A DNA stretch of 64,000 nt, from positions 124,001 through 188,000 of the forward strand of contig JAULBX010004443.1 of NCBI GenBank assembly GCA_032358255.1, given 5' to 3'. The notes below the pieces were generated by a model that worked only from the letters and a program-made list of their open reading frames with translations, ran no database searches and was not told the DNA's origin. Both the position numbers and the translations under genes were made by a program. This stretch comes from Heterotrichella gracilis (taxonomy: Eukaryota; Sar; Xanthophyceae; Tribonematales; Xanthonemataceae). Positions 32,403-44,700 of the stretch are shown in pieces. Every line of letters begins with the position of its first letter. Position 1 is the stretch's first letter.

Positions 32403-35010
32403 ATGGCCCCCTCACCCTACAAGTCCCCAGAGGTGCGCCAGCCAGACCCCCGCAGGGAACGCCCCGGCCGCGCCCCCCCGCAGCACCACCACCCACAGAA
32501 CCGGGCCATCCGTGAAGCCACACTGTTCCTGCTGGGCTGTGGGATTGCATATCTGGTGTTCAGGCAAGGGAAGGAGGGTGAGCCAGTAAACGTGCAGAAG
32601 AAAGAGGACAAGGTGAGCGTACCTAGTTGTCTGCGTGTGGGTGGGTCCAGGTTGCCTGTTGACCAGTGGCCACAGTGGCGAGCGGTCCACCTGCGGCGCT
32701 AGATGAGTCGCGCACAACCAGGGTCGCTTATGTTGGACTAAGGAATTTGCTGGTTGTGGTAAGGGATGGATCCGCACTACCCACACATGCCAAAGTACCA
32801 AATATAAGGAGGAGGGTGATCGCCTCCTAAACCCTGGACTCAATATCTCCTGGCTAGCAGGAAGTCCCTTCGCTAGGGTGTTGCTCCCAGCCTTTGGCGG
32901 GCTGTCCTGCCTTGACACAACAGGGGTTCACATGCCTCGTTGCTAGGCTGACCACTCCATTGCCCTAGCTAGGGTTTCCAGCCTTGCCAGTAGGGTTATT
33001 GTTTCTCCTTTTTCAGGTGCACAAGCTGGTGGAGGACATCTACTGGGAGAGCCAGCGGGCAGCCCTGGCCTCAGCGGGGACCAACCTGGAATTCCAGTTC
33101 CCGGACAGTCCCGACGGGGTTTTCATGAAAGACAACGTCACGCTGTGGCACATCTACCGCCCCTTCTACAACTGCCTGTCTGCCGAACACATCGGGGGGT
33201 AAGACGGGAAATGGCCAACCCTGTTCCAGCATTCCTGTCCATTCCTGTCAGTACCAACGGTTCATGTTGGCTAATGGGAGAAAGAAACGAGAGCCACACT
33301 ACTGGGTTGTGCCCAAATTGCACGTGATCAAGCACGCATGGGCTTTGGCTACTGCTTTAGGGAGCGACATCCAGTCCCGAAGTACAGTCAGTTTGCTGTG
33401 CACCATCCAACTCTGCCATGTCAAGGCCTATACCATTTCCACGTTTCGGGAGAGGTAAGATCCTCGGTAAACAAAGGGCATGCCTGCGGTCCTGCCAAAG
33501 CGCAACAAGTAAATACTACATATATGTATGTATTTGAACCTGTGCACAACGTACTGCATCAAGGAGTTTACACAGCACCACGGCACATAGGTTCTCACAT
33601 CCACCCCTTGGCACGTGCCCAGGTTTGACCAAGGCGCGCAGCGGGTGTGCGGCCTGCGCACCTTCATCCCAGCCAAGCCCTCATGCGCGGTGTACATCTT
33701 CTCAAGCCAAGGGGAGGAATCCTTTGCGGCAGGCATGCTGGGGAGGTCGCCCTGCACCGTGCACAGCTTCACCCCCTCGGGGTCAGGGCAGGGGGGCGGT
33801 GGCGTGGAGGGGGTGGTGCACCAGCCGGGGGTGGTGAAGGACCTGAAGGACATCATGGAGGGGCAGGGGCACTCGTGGGTGGACGTGCTGCGGCTGGACA
33901 TGCGGGACGAGGTGGGTCCCGGGTAGGGTTTAGGGTTTGGGTTGGTTCGGGTGGGTCATGCGTCGGCTGGACATGCGGCGCAAATGATGATTGTAGGTGG
34001 AAGTAACCTCAATTGATGGTTTAGGTTGGGTTGGGTGGACATGCGGGACAGCATGGTGTGCAGGTTAGGGTTTATGTTGAATTGGGGCTAGGCTTTATTC
34101 TCGGGCGTAGGGCTGCTCATACCGCTACATCTACTCCCCATGTGCCCGCTTAACTGCAGAAGGTGTGGGCACATGGGGAGATTTGTGTTGATTTCCGCCC
34201 TCCTGTACAGCTTTGATCATTTTTTTGACCCCCATGTGCCCCCCTACCCGCAGGAGTGGGGTGTTGTCCCTGACCTTCTGTACAGCTTTGAGCAGCTCCC
34301 AGTGACCCAGCTCATACTCACACTGCACCCTAGGGCAGGGCTCACGCAAGGGAAACAGGTGAGGGGAATGGGGGAACATGGGGCACGCGAGCAGGTGTGG
34401 GTGATGCGCGGGGGGCTGGTGGGGCAGGGGACTGGGCAACCATGTGGGCACGGGGGCGGGGGTGGCCTCATGCAGGGTGATCAAGAGGGGTTTGGGGAAT
34501 AATGGTGGTGTCTAGATGACCAAAATAGCGTTTGGGCCTCAATTTAATCCGTGCTGCATGGGGATCGCGGCGGGTGAGAGTGCCCGGCGCTGAGGATGCA
34601 TGGTGTGTGTGTTGGGGGGGAGGCTGTACCCGCAAGCCACTTCCCAGGGCGCATACCCACACCGGCATCTGCACTGGCATGCGGCCACATGCACCCCCCT
34701 AACTCCTTCCCGTCACCCCACCACGTGCGCCTCCCCCCCCTGCAAGTACCCGAGTTCATGCGCGCCCTGGACCCACACCCACTCCTCCCCAGTCAACCTA
34801 CCATAACCACCCCCCTTACTCCCCTTGCAGGTCCTCAAGTTCATGCGCGCCCTGCACAACCGCGACCTGCGCATCTTTGCCACGCACCACCTGCTGGCCA
34901 CGCACAGCGCTGCTCTCAGCAGCCACCCGCTAACGCTGGCCATGGTGCGGGTGGACGGGGAGGGGGGGCTGGTCACGGGGCCAGGGGAGGAAGACAGGGT
35001 GAGGTGGTGA
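32403..35010 (+). CDS. Membrane-anchored methyltransferase-like protein, five exons
   Basis: Exons 32403-32612, 33017-33198, 33623-33911, 34254-34358 and 34831-35010 join in phase to about 321 residues. The ATG at 32403 has a good context (ccaccATGGC). After a basic, Pro/His-rich start there is one hydrophobic segment (ATLFLLGCGIAYLVF), so a type II membrane topology is likely. The lumenal domain matches the intronless gene at 19584-20507: YRPFYNCLSAEHIGG with VCGLRTF, VDVLRLDMRDEEWGVVP with LLYSFEQLPVTQLILTL, and LRIFATHH. The acidic D..xxEW motif suggests the METTL24/FkbM-like group, but the substrate is unknown and the SAM loop is not evident. The stop at 35008-35010 overlaps a possible donor, so a further exon cannot be excluded. 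Introns 3 and 4 and the 3' end carry partial exon copies. Confidence 0.75.
33887..34060. repeat. Copies of the exon 3 donor edge in the following intron
   Basis: The exon end cggctggacatgcgggacga with its donor is echoed near 33963-33980 and 34035-34055, amid TTTAGGG motifs. Confidence 0.8.
34133..34300. repeat. Copies of the exon 4 acceptor edge in the preceding intron
   Basis: The segments ccccatgtgccc plus CAG acceptor (34136-34170) and ctgtacagctttga (34203-34216) resemble the true exon 4 start at 34231-34292. Confidence 0.72.
34735..34862. repeat. Copy of the exon 5 acceptor edge
   Basis: The segment gagttcatgcgcgccctg at about 34751-34768 copies the start of exon 5 at about 34838-34855, including a nearby upstream CTGCA. 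The earlier copy lacks a proper AG acceptor. Confidence 0.85.
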
Positions 35011-36111
35011 CGCAGGGGAGGAAGGCAGGGTAAGGTGGTGACGCGGAGCCTTTGGACCTCAAAGAGCGGTGCTCTTGATGAGGTGTTCAAGCACGATGCC
35101 GGTTAGAGCGTGGGTGCCTTGGACATGTTGCCATCGTGCCGCTGATGATGGCGGCATGATGTTGTTATATACAAGCGCATGGTAACATCAACTGGGTGGG
35201 CGGGGTTTAAGGGTGAAAGGTACCGCAGCACCTGGAGTAGCCACTCAGGCCGAACACGGATATTTTCACCAAGTTAGTGGAAAGTTTGTGGGTGTGTTTT
35301 GTAAAGGCCATGGTGGGGTGGTTAGGGCGGGGGTGCGCAGGTGCGGAGGTGAGCACAGTACTACATGGGTGTTAGAAAGAAAGAAAGAAAGAAACAAAAC
35401 GCCCCCACACACGGCGGCAAACCACAACCAGCAATGTTGAAAAACACAGACAAGCCGGGCAGCAACCAGTGGAACATGGCGTGGGTAACAAGGGCATAGC
35501 ACCTAAGCATAGCCCCGATTAATGTTAGAGCTTACCATTGATGCATATGGGCACTGGTTGTCAGCTGGATGGGTCCTAGTGTTGATGTTGCTGAGGGTGC
35601 TGCTGGAGCCACCTGGGGTATGGGCAAGCACAGCCCCCGTGCACTTTTCATGGAATGGCAGCTTGCAGACAAAAAGTTACACCACACTTCATCACTCAGT
35701 GGTGACTCGGGTAATGTGTTGGAAGGAATGGTGCAAAAACAAAATTTGTCCAAATGGTTTCTGTATAAAGAAAATGAAAAGAGAAACACTTATTTGTTTA
35801 ACGCCAAAAGCAAAGAACCACAAGTACTTCCGTATCAGTAGCCCAGGAATAATCGTACTTGCTATCTACACGCTGCGTGCAACGCTTACGACCAACAGCT
35901 GCAGGCAAGTGATGTACGAGGTGGTGTGGCAAATGCACATGCATGCATGCATATGGGCCAACTGTTTTTCTGGTTGCGGTGTCGCAAGTAAAAGCGGCTG
36001 CAAGCACTTGCATACGCCATTCTGCTCATACAAATATTTACCTAAGTGGGTTTGCATAGGATTTGTCATAAAGGAGCGGAGCGAGCTGAACAGTGGTACA
36101 CCCACCAAGTC
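35011..36111. other. Intergenic spacer with GAAA microsatellite
   Basis: A copy of the preceding gene's last 30 bp follows its stop (35013-35042). A short (GAAA)n tract lies at about 35377-35394. Open frames here show no domain. Confidence 0.5.
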
Positions 36112-37496
36112 ATGGATCGGCCCGAGGATGTCACCAGCCACCCAGCGGTGCAAGGCCAGCAGTGTGAGGGGTGCCCCATACACTCCCTCCCAGACGACTT
36201 GCTGCAGCACATCTTTGGTACCCAACCACTCTCCATAGAGATCGACTCCAGGCACAAAGCGCATCTGCAGGTGGTGTGCAAGCGCTGGCGCCAGGCCCTG
36301 GCTGGCCCAAGTGCAGCCTGGGAAGTCATCAACTGCCCACATGTCAGCAAGGACTTTCTGGACTGGCTTTGCCCCAAACTGACAGCCACGAAGAAAGTCC
36401 TTTACCTGGATGGCGCTCCTGGAGACGTGCTGCGCCTCCTCAACAGCCTCAACCCAGCTAAGCTCACGACTCTTGATACCAGCGGCATATACAGACACAG
36501 CGGCACCAGTGTTGGGCGTCTGCTTGAGGCCACCTTCCGCCTCACCATGCTGACATCCTTGGACCTGTCCCTGCGCTGCACCCCGCAGCAGGTGGCGCCC
36601 TACATGCCTGCCATGTCAGCACTGGTGAACCGGAAAGCCTCAGCATCAGTTGCAGGAAGCTTCCGCCATACAACTACTGGGAGAACCTGACCTGGTGGCC
36701 CCAGCTTCCTTGCCTACCCAAGCTGCAGTCTGCAGTGGTGGATGTGAATGGGGCGGACTATGCCCCCATTCTGGCCCACCAGCCCGCCCTCACCAGCCTG
36801 GGTTTACTCACATTGCACCCACAATTTGCCCGGGAGGCAACAGTGGGCAGCTCCTTGCAACAGCTCACCCAGCTGAAGAGGGTGGAAGTGTTTCCGGATC
36901 TGGCCATACCGCCCGGCTCCCTGCCCACAACCCTGCAGCAACTGAAGATTTGGGGGCCCTGCCCGAGTGATGCTGCTGCATTCCTCCCCAGCCTTGATCG
37001 CTTGACTTCCCTGGAGCTGCTGTCTACAGACCTCCAAAACCTGACTCCTGCCCTGGCCAGCCTCACCAACCTCCTTGAGCTGGACATAGGCGACAGGCTG
37101 TCAGCGCCGCTGCTGCTTCCAGTCATGCCCAGCCTCACACTGCTCAAGGCGGACCACAGGCACCGGGTGCAGCTGGAGGCGCCAGTCAACCCCAACTTGA
37201 GGCTGGCCGTGATGCCGAAGGTGGCGGAGTACTGCAACGTGGACAGCCCCCCAAAAACCAAGAAGAAGATGAAGAAAAGGATACCGCGGGTGGTAATCAA
37301 GGGGCTTCATGGAGAGTACAGCATGAGGATGGATGGGGAGGATTTGGTGGTGCAGGCCTCACAGCGCCTCAGGCGGACAGGGGGGGACGCGGAGCAAGTT
37401 TATCCAATGCAAGGAGCAGCGGAGGAGTGGGAGCAGTTCTGTGCGTGGCTGCAGCGTGTCGCAATAGCCACACCTACTTGTGGCAGGTTTGGTTAG
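36112..37496 (+). CDS. Intronless F-box / LRR protein with one frame break
   Basis: The ATG at 36112 opens a frame with a clear F-box (PIHSLPDDLLQHIF, then HLQVVCKRWRQAL), followed by leucine-rich repeats (LTTLDTSGIY, LTMLTSLDLSLR). Near 36630 the frame shifts by one base. The downstream frame continues with ESLSISCRKLPPYNYWENL, LTSLGLLTLHP, LTSLELLSTDLQNL and LTNLLELDIG to a stop at 37494-37496. Together they would give about 461 residues. The break may be a sequencing error or a real lesion; no intron fits it. A Lys-rich segment (PKTKKKMKKR) near the end may be a nuclear signal. By family, such proteins recruit substrates to SCF ubiquitin ligases. It is not a close relative of the 12-exon F-box gene. 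A 210-codon open frame on the other strand is a shadow. Confidence 0.72.
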
Positions 37497-38640
37497 TAAA
37501 ACATTTGCAGTGCAATGCCATTGTGCACGTATGAACGCAGTATACTATACAGTCATAAAAGCAGTGCAGCACTGCAGTAGCAAGCACCGGTTGTGGTCAC
37601 CTTTTCCTAGGAAGTATGCGCCCAAAAACCCCAGTCTGCCAATATTTAAACTGTACATACGTATTGGTAATGAAGGCAGTCGCCGCGGCTGCCAGTCCAG
37701 TTCATGTGAGTGGACCAGGACCAGGTCAATTGGACCAATTGACCTGGTCATGAGAACTTCAAACCCGCTCGACTGCTCACCTGGGAATGACGTAGGGTCA
37801 CTTTTTGGATGGGTCGCTTAGCTAAAGGGTGCACAGTTTCGCGGCTGATGCCTCCTCGGGTTCGTCCCCAAAATTACGCGTCTCGCGTAGGGCTTTACTT
37901 TGCTTTACTTTTTGAATTCATTCTAACTCTGGCTGTCACCAATTCGAATCAAATCATTCAGTGCTTGTCATCATGGTTACGACGCTCAGCCATTGCTGCA
38001 GCAGACAGTTAGGCCCAGGCTCACTGTGAGGTGTTTTGCCTTGAGATTTGTTTGCAGATGAGACTCAACCAAGTTACGTCACACTGTGGGAGATCTGCAC
38101 ACCTGGCCCAATGGGTGGTCCAGGACAAGCCGCTACAGTGTAACGATGATTGTGACGTCGTAAAAAACTTACATGTCAATGACATGACATGTTCATTGAG
38201 CCGTTGCAAAACCCCCGCCTCAATCTCAACAAATCCCAAGATAACCCCGGGGTCCCCTTGGGGGGGAAAGCACCCGCCCACCCCTACCATCTCTGGCAGT
38301 GCCGAATTGTCTGTGCCATGTAGCACCCTAGGGCCGACATGATGTGAACGTAATCACGGATAACAGCCTACTCCATTGTGTCCCACTCCACCCGCCACCA
38401 AGCCAACCCCAACGGTTACGCACCCCTCGCATGCTGTGCCATTATGACTGTAACAGTTGCAATTCAAGAAAGTGGTCCGAACCTTGCATTTCTGACAAAA
38501 TGCGCGAATGCACTTCAGTCGCCCATGTCACAAGCAATTGCAGGACTTTGAGGTGAACAATCACTCTCAAGTTCATACATCACAGAGTGCAAGCCCCCCA
38601 CAACACCCAAGCGGCCCCTGCTGCTCAGGGTGGAGCCTGT
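37497..38640. other. Intergenic region, no gene seen
   Basis: This spacer lies between the ends of two convergent genes. Open frames are short and lack domain or splice support. Confidence 0.5.
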
Positions 38641-38785
38641 TTACCGCGACAGCTCCGTGCACCCCTCCCATGTGGCAAACAAGGTCCAATTTTGATCATG
38701 GAACTGGGTAAATTTCCCAGCAACATTTTGAATCATCAGGCCCTGGTGTTCACCGCGACAGCTCCGTGTACCCCTCCCACGCCGC
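38640..38785. repeat. Copy of the GDT1 3' coding end beyond the stop
   Basis: The segment accgcgacagctccgtg with cacccctccca at about 38643-38671 repeats the end of the coding region at about 38752-38780. Confidence 0.88.
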
Positions 38786-40532
38786 ATGCAGCCCGAATGC
38801 CAGGAACAGCAGCCCACCCACCACAGCCACCGTGCGCTCCTCAATGTGCTGGGCCAGGTGGCGGCCACCCAGCACAGCGGCACCTGCGGGGGGCAGAGGA
38901 CGGGGGGTCAGCAGGATGGGCGGGTGCGTGCGTGCATAGAACGATAATTATCATTGATATCTAATATCTATGTTATTTTTTACAATCGACATTTGATGGA
39001 TACTCGTAATGGGACATACAGGGTGCAGAAACGAAGCCATCAAATTCCTGGATGTGCTGTGCAAGGTGATGCAAGGTGGTTGCCGCCCACACAGGGGGAT
39101 CTGTGCGGCGAGTGGGGTACCAGTATGGCTGGCTGGTATCCATGAATTACCACAGATAACAATATACCAGTGGGGTCATGTGTAATGTGATGGCATGAAA
39201 CAACGTGCAGCCATGACCTATGTGACCTATGTGAACGATTGGTCAGTCGTTTTGGTGCCAGGTGGCGGCGGCGCTGCTGCTGGTGCCCCACCTGTGCATA
39301 TCGAGTGGCCCAGAATGCCGCCCAGCGTCACCCCCACCACGTTGGTGGTTGCCGCCAGGCCGATGGTGGCGATCTGGCTGCGGTCGCCCCACTCCGCCAG
39401 GAAGGTGAGCGTGAATGCCTCTAGGAAGATGGCGGTGAAGAAGCGCCGGAACAGGCGGGTGGCGGCGGGGCGCGAGCCCTTGGACACGTCGATGGTGCCG
39501 TCCTCGCCGTCCGCCTTGCCTGACTCCACCCGGGGAGGCGGGTTCTTGTTCTGCAGGGTGGGGTAAGGGTGCCCAGTGTTGGTGTGTGCAAGTGGGCGCG
39601 GAGAGGAGAGTTGGGCAATGTGGCAATGAATGCGCATTTGCTGTGAGTGCGTGGATGTGCATGTGTATGTGCATGCCGTGCATAGGAATCCTCCGCCCCA
39701 CTGGAGCCCCCATGGCTGCATGTAGCCCAAGACCCCACACTAAAACCCTACACTCCAAAACCCACCACCCACCACCCACCTCCAGCTCCATCTCCACCTC
39801 CTCCAGCTCCGCCTTGCTGGTTGCCCCCATGTCTGCATGAAGCCCAAGACCCTACACTAAAACCCTACACTCTAAAACCCTCCACCAAAACCCTCCACCC
39901 ACCTCCAGCTCCTTCTCCACCTCCTCCAGCTCCTCCGCCCCGCTGGTGCCCCCCGTGGCAGCGTCCCACAGCATGCGGCAGCCAAACACCAGGAACAGCA
40001 CCACGATGGCCATGTGGGTGTACTTGGCGGGGATGAGGTTGGGCGCAGCCCACCCCATGGCGGCGGACAGGGCAGTCATCAGGGCCAGGGCGGCCAGGGC
40101 GCCTGCGGGGTGGGGGTTGGGTGGGTGTGCGGCATGGCGGTGAAGTGGCGGGTGCATGCAAGCGATAGAGAGTGCAGTGCGGGGCGTGGCAGGTGCATGC
40201 GCCACGACTTGTGGCTGGAGCTGGTTTGGTACTGAGGTGCACTAGAGCTATGCAGCACGGTTAGCAGTCAGCCTTGCACATGTGACGCCAAACTTCCAGG
40301 CACTGTAGCATATACCACTTGCAGTTGGCCTGATTATGGGGTGGAGTATGGAGTGCGGTGTGTGGGAGGGGCAGGCGCCGAGCTTCCTCATGGCATGGGT
40401 GGCCTTGCGCACCTGCAAACACTGTTCGCCGCGGATGCCGCATGGCCATGACTGCTGCGATGAAGAACGTCTTGTCGCCTATCTCCGACACCAGGATCAT
40501 GCCCCATGACTTCAGGAACCCCTCTACAAACT
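38750..40532 (-). CDS. GDT1/UPF0016 family cation transporter (5' end not resolved)
   Basis: Four or more exons are seen on the minus strand: 40413-40532, 39903-40102, 39292-39550 and 38750-38883, all joining in phase. The two signature motifs of the family are present: SEIGDKTFF in the first and LAEWGDRSQIATI in the third. They are embedded in hydrophobic helices (TVFAGALAALALMTALSAAMG, split by an intron, and LGLHAAW-like sequence at the end). The loop between the halves is acidic (ELEEVEKELE). Members transport manganese or calcium ions; plant and algal relatives sit in the chloroplast envelope, the thylakoid or the Golgi. The exon at 40532 starts inside the first helix, so one or more upstream exons with the targeting sequence must exist, but I could not place them. 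Echoes of two exon edges are present. Confidence 0.85.
39730..39960. repeat. Tandem duplication of the GDT1 exon 3 donor edge
   Basis: The acidic exon end and the following intron with CCCTACACT motifs occur twice, at about 39735-39838 and 39845-39950. The downstream copy (39780-39832 on the minus strand) has both an acceptor and a donor. It is 53 bases long, so including it would shift the frame. Confidence 0.88.
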
Positions 40533-41779
40533 CTGAGTGAGGTAGAAAAGACATCCTGTTGCTGTGGCTGTGGCTGCTCTGCTGCTGGGCACTGGCTCAA
40601 ACCCTGGGTGTGCAGTTCTGTGTGCTGTGCGGTGTGGGAGCAAAATGTTTGCTCAAGATTTGCAGAGGTTTATAACCGTGCTGGAGAGGACTTGCCACTG
40701 TCCTGCAAGCACAGATGAAATGCTAGGTTATGGTGGCTTTTCCAACTGTGACCATGGGATACTTGAGCACAAGCGCTGAGGCTATTCTGCAGACCCTAGC
40801 CTCAGCATGATGCGTGCGTCAGGCCTTTCCAACACCACCCATGTGCCCAACTTGCAAGTAGTTTACTTTCTAAACGTAAACTGTGACGGTGGTGGGTACA
40901 GCACACCAACCCCTGTACTCGTGACCTGGGAACCACCCCCAGTTGCCACGGAGTTTGCATGCATGGCAACACTGCAACACTGCACATAACCGGCACACGG
41001 CTCGTCTGCTACCAATGGTACTGCTTACAAGCAAGCGTTTGCAGGTGTTCACCCCGCTACCAAGGGGAAGTGACAATAGCTGGGCAGCCCACCTCATCAC
41101 CTAGGTTTACTAACGAGCTACAAACAGCGATCACAGCAACGTACCTTCACAATAACTCCTTACACACCAGAAGCTTGTGCAATGCAGACGAATAGTCCTT
41201 GAGGAACCGGTGTGTGGAAGGAAAGAACAGCTGGAATTGGGCAAACTTTGCAAAGAGAATATTAGCCGCCCCGCCCTTATGATATTGCAGTGAGGGATGG
41301 GTGAAGTGACAGGGTCGCACACAGGTGCACAACGCAGAAGGCTCTGGCAAAGTGAAGTTCTGTGAAGAAAAGCAAGGAATGGCAGGGCATTGCCGGGGCC
41401 CAAGGGAGGGAGTAAACTGGAAACTTCACATTTGGGGAGGTAATGTGACAAGCCAAAGAAGTGAAGCCACACACATAAAAGACTGTGCCTTTAGTGCTTT
41501 CTGTACACACAACCGCAACTCTGCTGCTGAACCTCTGTCGGGGTGTTCCCACTTTGCACTGGAAATGCAACCTCATTTGCCAGAGTCATTCTTGGACTTT
41601 CCACAACAAGAATATACCAATACACACCCTTGCTGTCAAGAACACTAGACACGCACCGATAGGTGCTCACGAGTGTATCAACTGATACCCTGCCCTTTCC
41701 CTAGAGTGCCACTCCGAAACCTAGTACTGCAGTTGCACCCACCCAGTTGCGGAACCCTTGCCTTCCTTCGACACCAACA
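40533..41779. other. Region between divergent GDT1 and BSD genes
   Basis: It should contain the missing 5' exon or exons of the GDT1 gene and the promoters of both genes. No certain coding exon could be picked out. Confidence 0.4.
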
Positions 41780-44700
41780 ATGCAGTCCTTCTTTCAGCAG
41801 CAGCTAGAGGCTGCTCAGGTCTACACCAGACAGGCGACACTGAAAGCACAGGAGCTGGCCAACCAAGTTGCCGTGAGCACGCAGGTGTGTGTGGCCAGTC
41901 GGCCAGATATTGCCAATGCATGCATATTGGCAAACAATATAAAAGTCGGGAGATCTGCAGACGTGTTGCTGCAAACCGTTTGTATTGACGACTCCAGTCA
42001 GACACCAAGCCAAGCTATACTGTTGGCGAGACCACCCGAGCAGAGGTTGCGCACTTGCTAACTGGAGGGGTGTGGCACCTCCCAACAAAACCGTCGCATA
42101 GCGAACCGGTGACAGTGAATGCCAACGTTACACTCCTGATAGACTTTGATAGTTCAGCGGTAGTGACAGTTCTCCCTCCTTCCCAAAAACGCCACGGAAG
42201 CTTGCATGCATATGCCATGCCACAGGTACCCTTCTGGCCACTGCTGCTTCCTGGTTGGCCAACTATTTTAAACGCTGGCCCAATACCAGGTTTATGTCAT
42301 TATGCGACCCTTTTATTGTACCAGATCAGTCAACGGTGGCCAAGATCCTTGGGTTCTCGCGTGGAATGCGCCCCCCCCCCTGGCGGCGACAACCCCTGCA
42401 ACTCCTTTGCTGGTTCACTGTTAGAGCACACCACATTCAGCTTGTTATAATCGTTGCAACGCTCCCGGCTCAGGCTATTTCCCGTCCCTCAAAACCAGGA
42501 AACCCTACCTGCACGCCCAAGCCCAACCTGCACCCCAGAACCCTACCTGCTCCCTGACACCCTCCCCACTGCTGCAGGCCCTTGCCCACGAGGCTGCTGT
42601 GAAGGCTGAGGAGGTGACGCAGAAGCTCAAGGACCTGCACCTGCCAGCAGCAACGCAGCCAGCGGACGAATCGGTAGGGTTTTAATAGGGTGGGCACCTA
42701 GGGTTTTGTGGCTCACGCTCAGGAATGTGCACGAGCTTGCACGCTCTTGCTGGCAGCAGCACAAGCTGGTCATTGAATAGGGCTTTAGTACGTTCCTTGT
42801 GCCTGCTCATCATGGATCTGGGCCTGCGGGCAAAGGCACAGGTAGCCGTCATCGGATAGGGTTTTGCTAGAGTTTGTGCGATACTGCTCACGGACACGGC
42901 ACCTTCTGACCGCAGCGCAACCAGCATATGCTGAGTAGGGTTTTGGTAGGGTTCACATTCATCCTTGCTGGGGCCTACTGAGCCATAGTTCCTCCCCCTG
43001 CCCTAGGATTACTCCCCCGAGGAGCTGGAGGCGTTCTGTGTGACGCCAGAGTTCCAGGAGTTTGTGCGCAGCCTCAACTACAGCACCTTCAGGTAGGGTG
43101 TGGCCTAGGATTAAGACACAAACCCTTCACCAGGGTGAACATTGGGAAGGGTGGAGAGCAGACCAGGATCCAACGGTGGAAAACTGGGTGGATATTGATG
43201 TAACTCCTGGAAATGCAAACTCTGCGTGCCCTGCATTCCAGTCCCTTGTTTTATATAATCTCATCCCCAACCTTTCCATTCATCTTCCACCAGGGATTTC
43301 CCACCCGACTCTCTGCAGCCGCTGTGGGACCCCACCCCAAGTGAGACGGTGCAAGGGGGGGAGAACGAGGAGGGAGAGGGGGAGGAGACAGAGTCTGCTT
43401 CCTCACCGCCGCCACAGCCAGCAGTACCAGCCACGCGGCTCACCCCCTGGCAGGTCATAATACTGTCCTACCATCTGCTGCATCCCTGCACCTGCACCTG
43501 TGGCTGTGGGGCCCATGACACCAGGCTAGCACTGGTACAGCCATAACAGTGCTGCGCTTGCCACCTGGAGCCCTTCCCATTCTGACTCCAAAACCCTGGA
43601 ATTTCTTTTTCCCACTTCTCGCTATGAACCCCAAAATCTCCCTCGCCTGTTTTCCCTCTGCTTTCCGCTCACAACCCCCTTCTCACCCCTGTTTGCAGGA
43701 GCACCACGCCATGCTCGTGGTTGCAACAGTGCAGGAGATCAATGAGCTGAGATTCGTGCTGTGCCCAAAGTAGGTGCATCTGGGAGTGGAACCTGCCGTA
43801 GGATATTGGATCACCACGCAATGTGAAATTTTAGTTTAAGGAAACACAGGGGCACCCATCGACTGGCCTGGGAATTTTCACACTGTGCAGCAACCAAGCA
43901 CACAGTCATTCATCCCTAGCACGCGAGCAAACAATTGCTTCTACGGACACTCGTGCTGCACAACAGCCAATCATACCCATTTAAACCCATGCCATCAAGT
44001 CATGTGCCCTCTCCCTTCTACCCCATCAACCCAGATGCGACAGGAATGCTGTACAAACTTCAGGTATCTTGGCGTAATGCAAATAACTCATAACTCACCC
44101 TCGCTCCCCTCCCCTTGCAGGCGGATGACTGACCTGCGGTTCTGGGAGATATACTTCACCCTGTGCCGCAAGCACCTACCGGACCATGCATACGACCCGC
44201 ACAGGGATGTGGCGGGGGACATCCCAGACAAGGTGCCGCAGCAGCAGCAACGCTCAGCGCAGGCGGGCATGGAGGTGAGGGGTGGCGGGGACTGAGTCCA
44301 GGGATGGTAGGAATTCAAATGTGGTATGCCCTACCTCAACCGTATGCGTGCCTGCTGAGCAGGCTCTGCTCTTATGTTAAACCCTGCAGATGCCTTGTGG
44401 TGTGACTCCAACCCATTTCAAACCTTTAACCCTGAAACATTTTATTAGAAAGCACTCTGTGTGCCGACATCCAACCATACCTCTCACTCACACACTGTGG
44501 TGTGGTCAAAGCACCAGCAAACCACCAAGTTTTGCCTGTGCAGGAGCTCCTGGCCAGCACCCGTGGCATGTTCAGCAGCGCAGTGACGGGGCTGGCTGAG
44601 AAGATGGGCAAGGGAGGGGAGGGGGGGGAAGGTAGGGGAGGACAGGCTCAGGTGGCCATGGGTGGCGTGGCAGGCATTGCTTGCTGTTCCGGGTGCAATG

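Noticed and set aside
35866-36498. 210-codon minus-strand open frame
   Set aside because: It lies opposite the F-box gene and has no domain; the plus strand has a clear F-box and LRRs.
39243-39830. 195-codon minus-strand frame over the GDT1 exon
   Set aside because: It overlaps the GDT1 exon in another frame, and only the GDT1 frame contains the EWGDRSQ motif.
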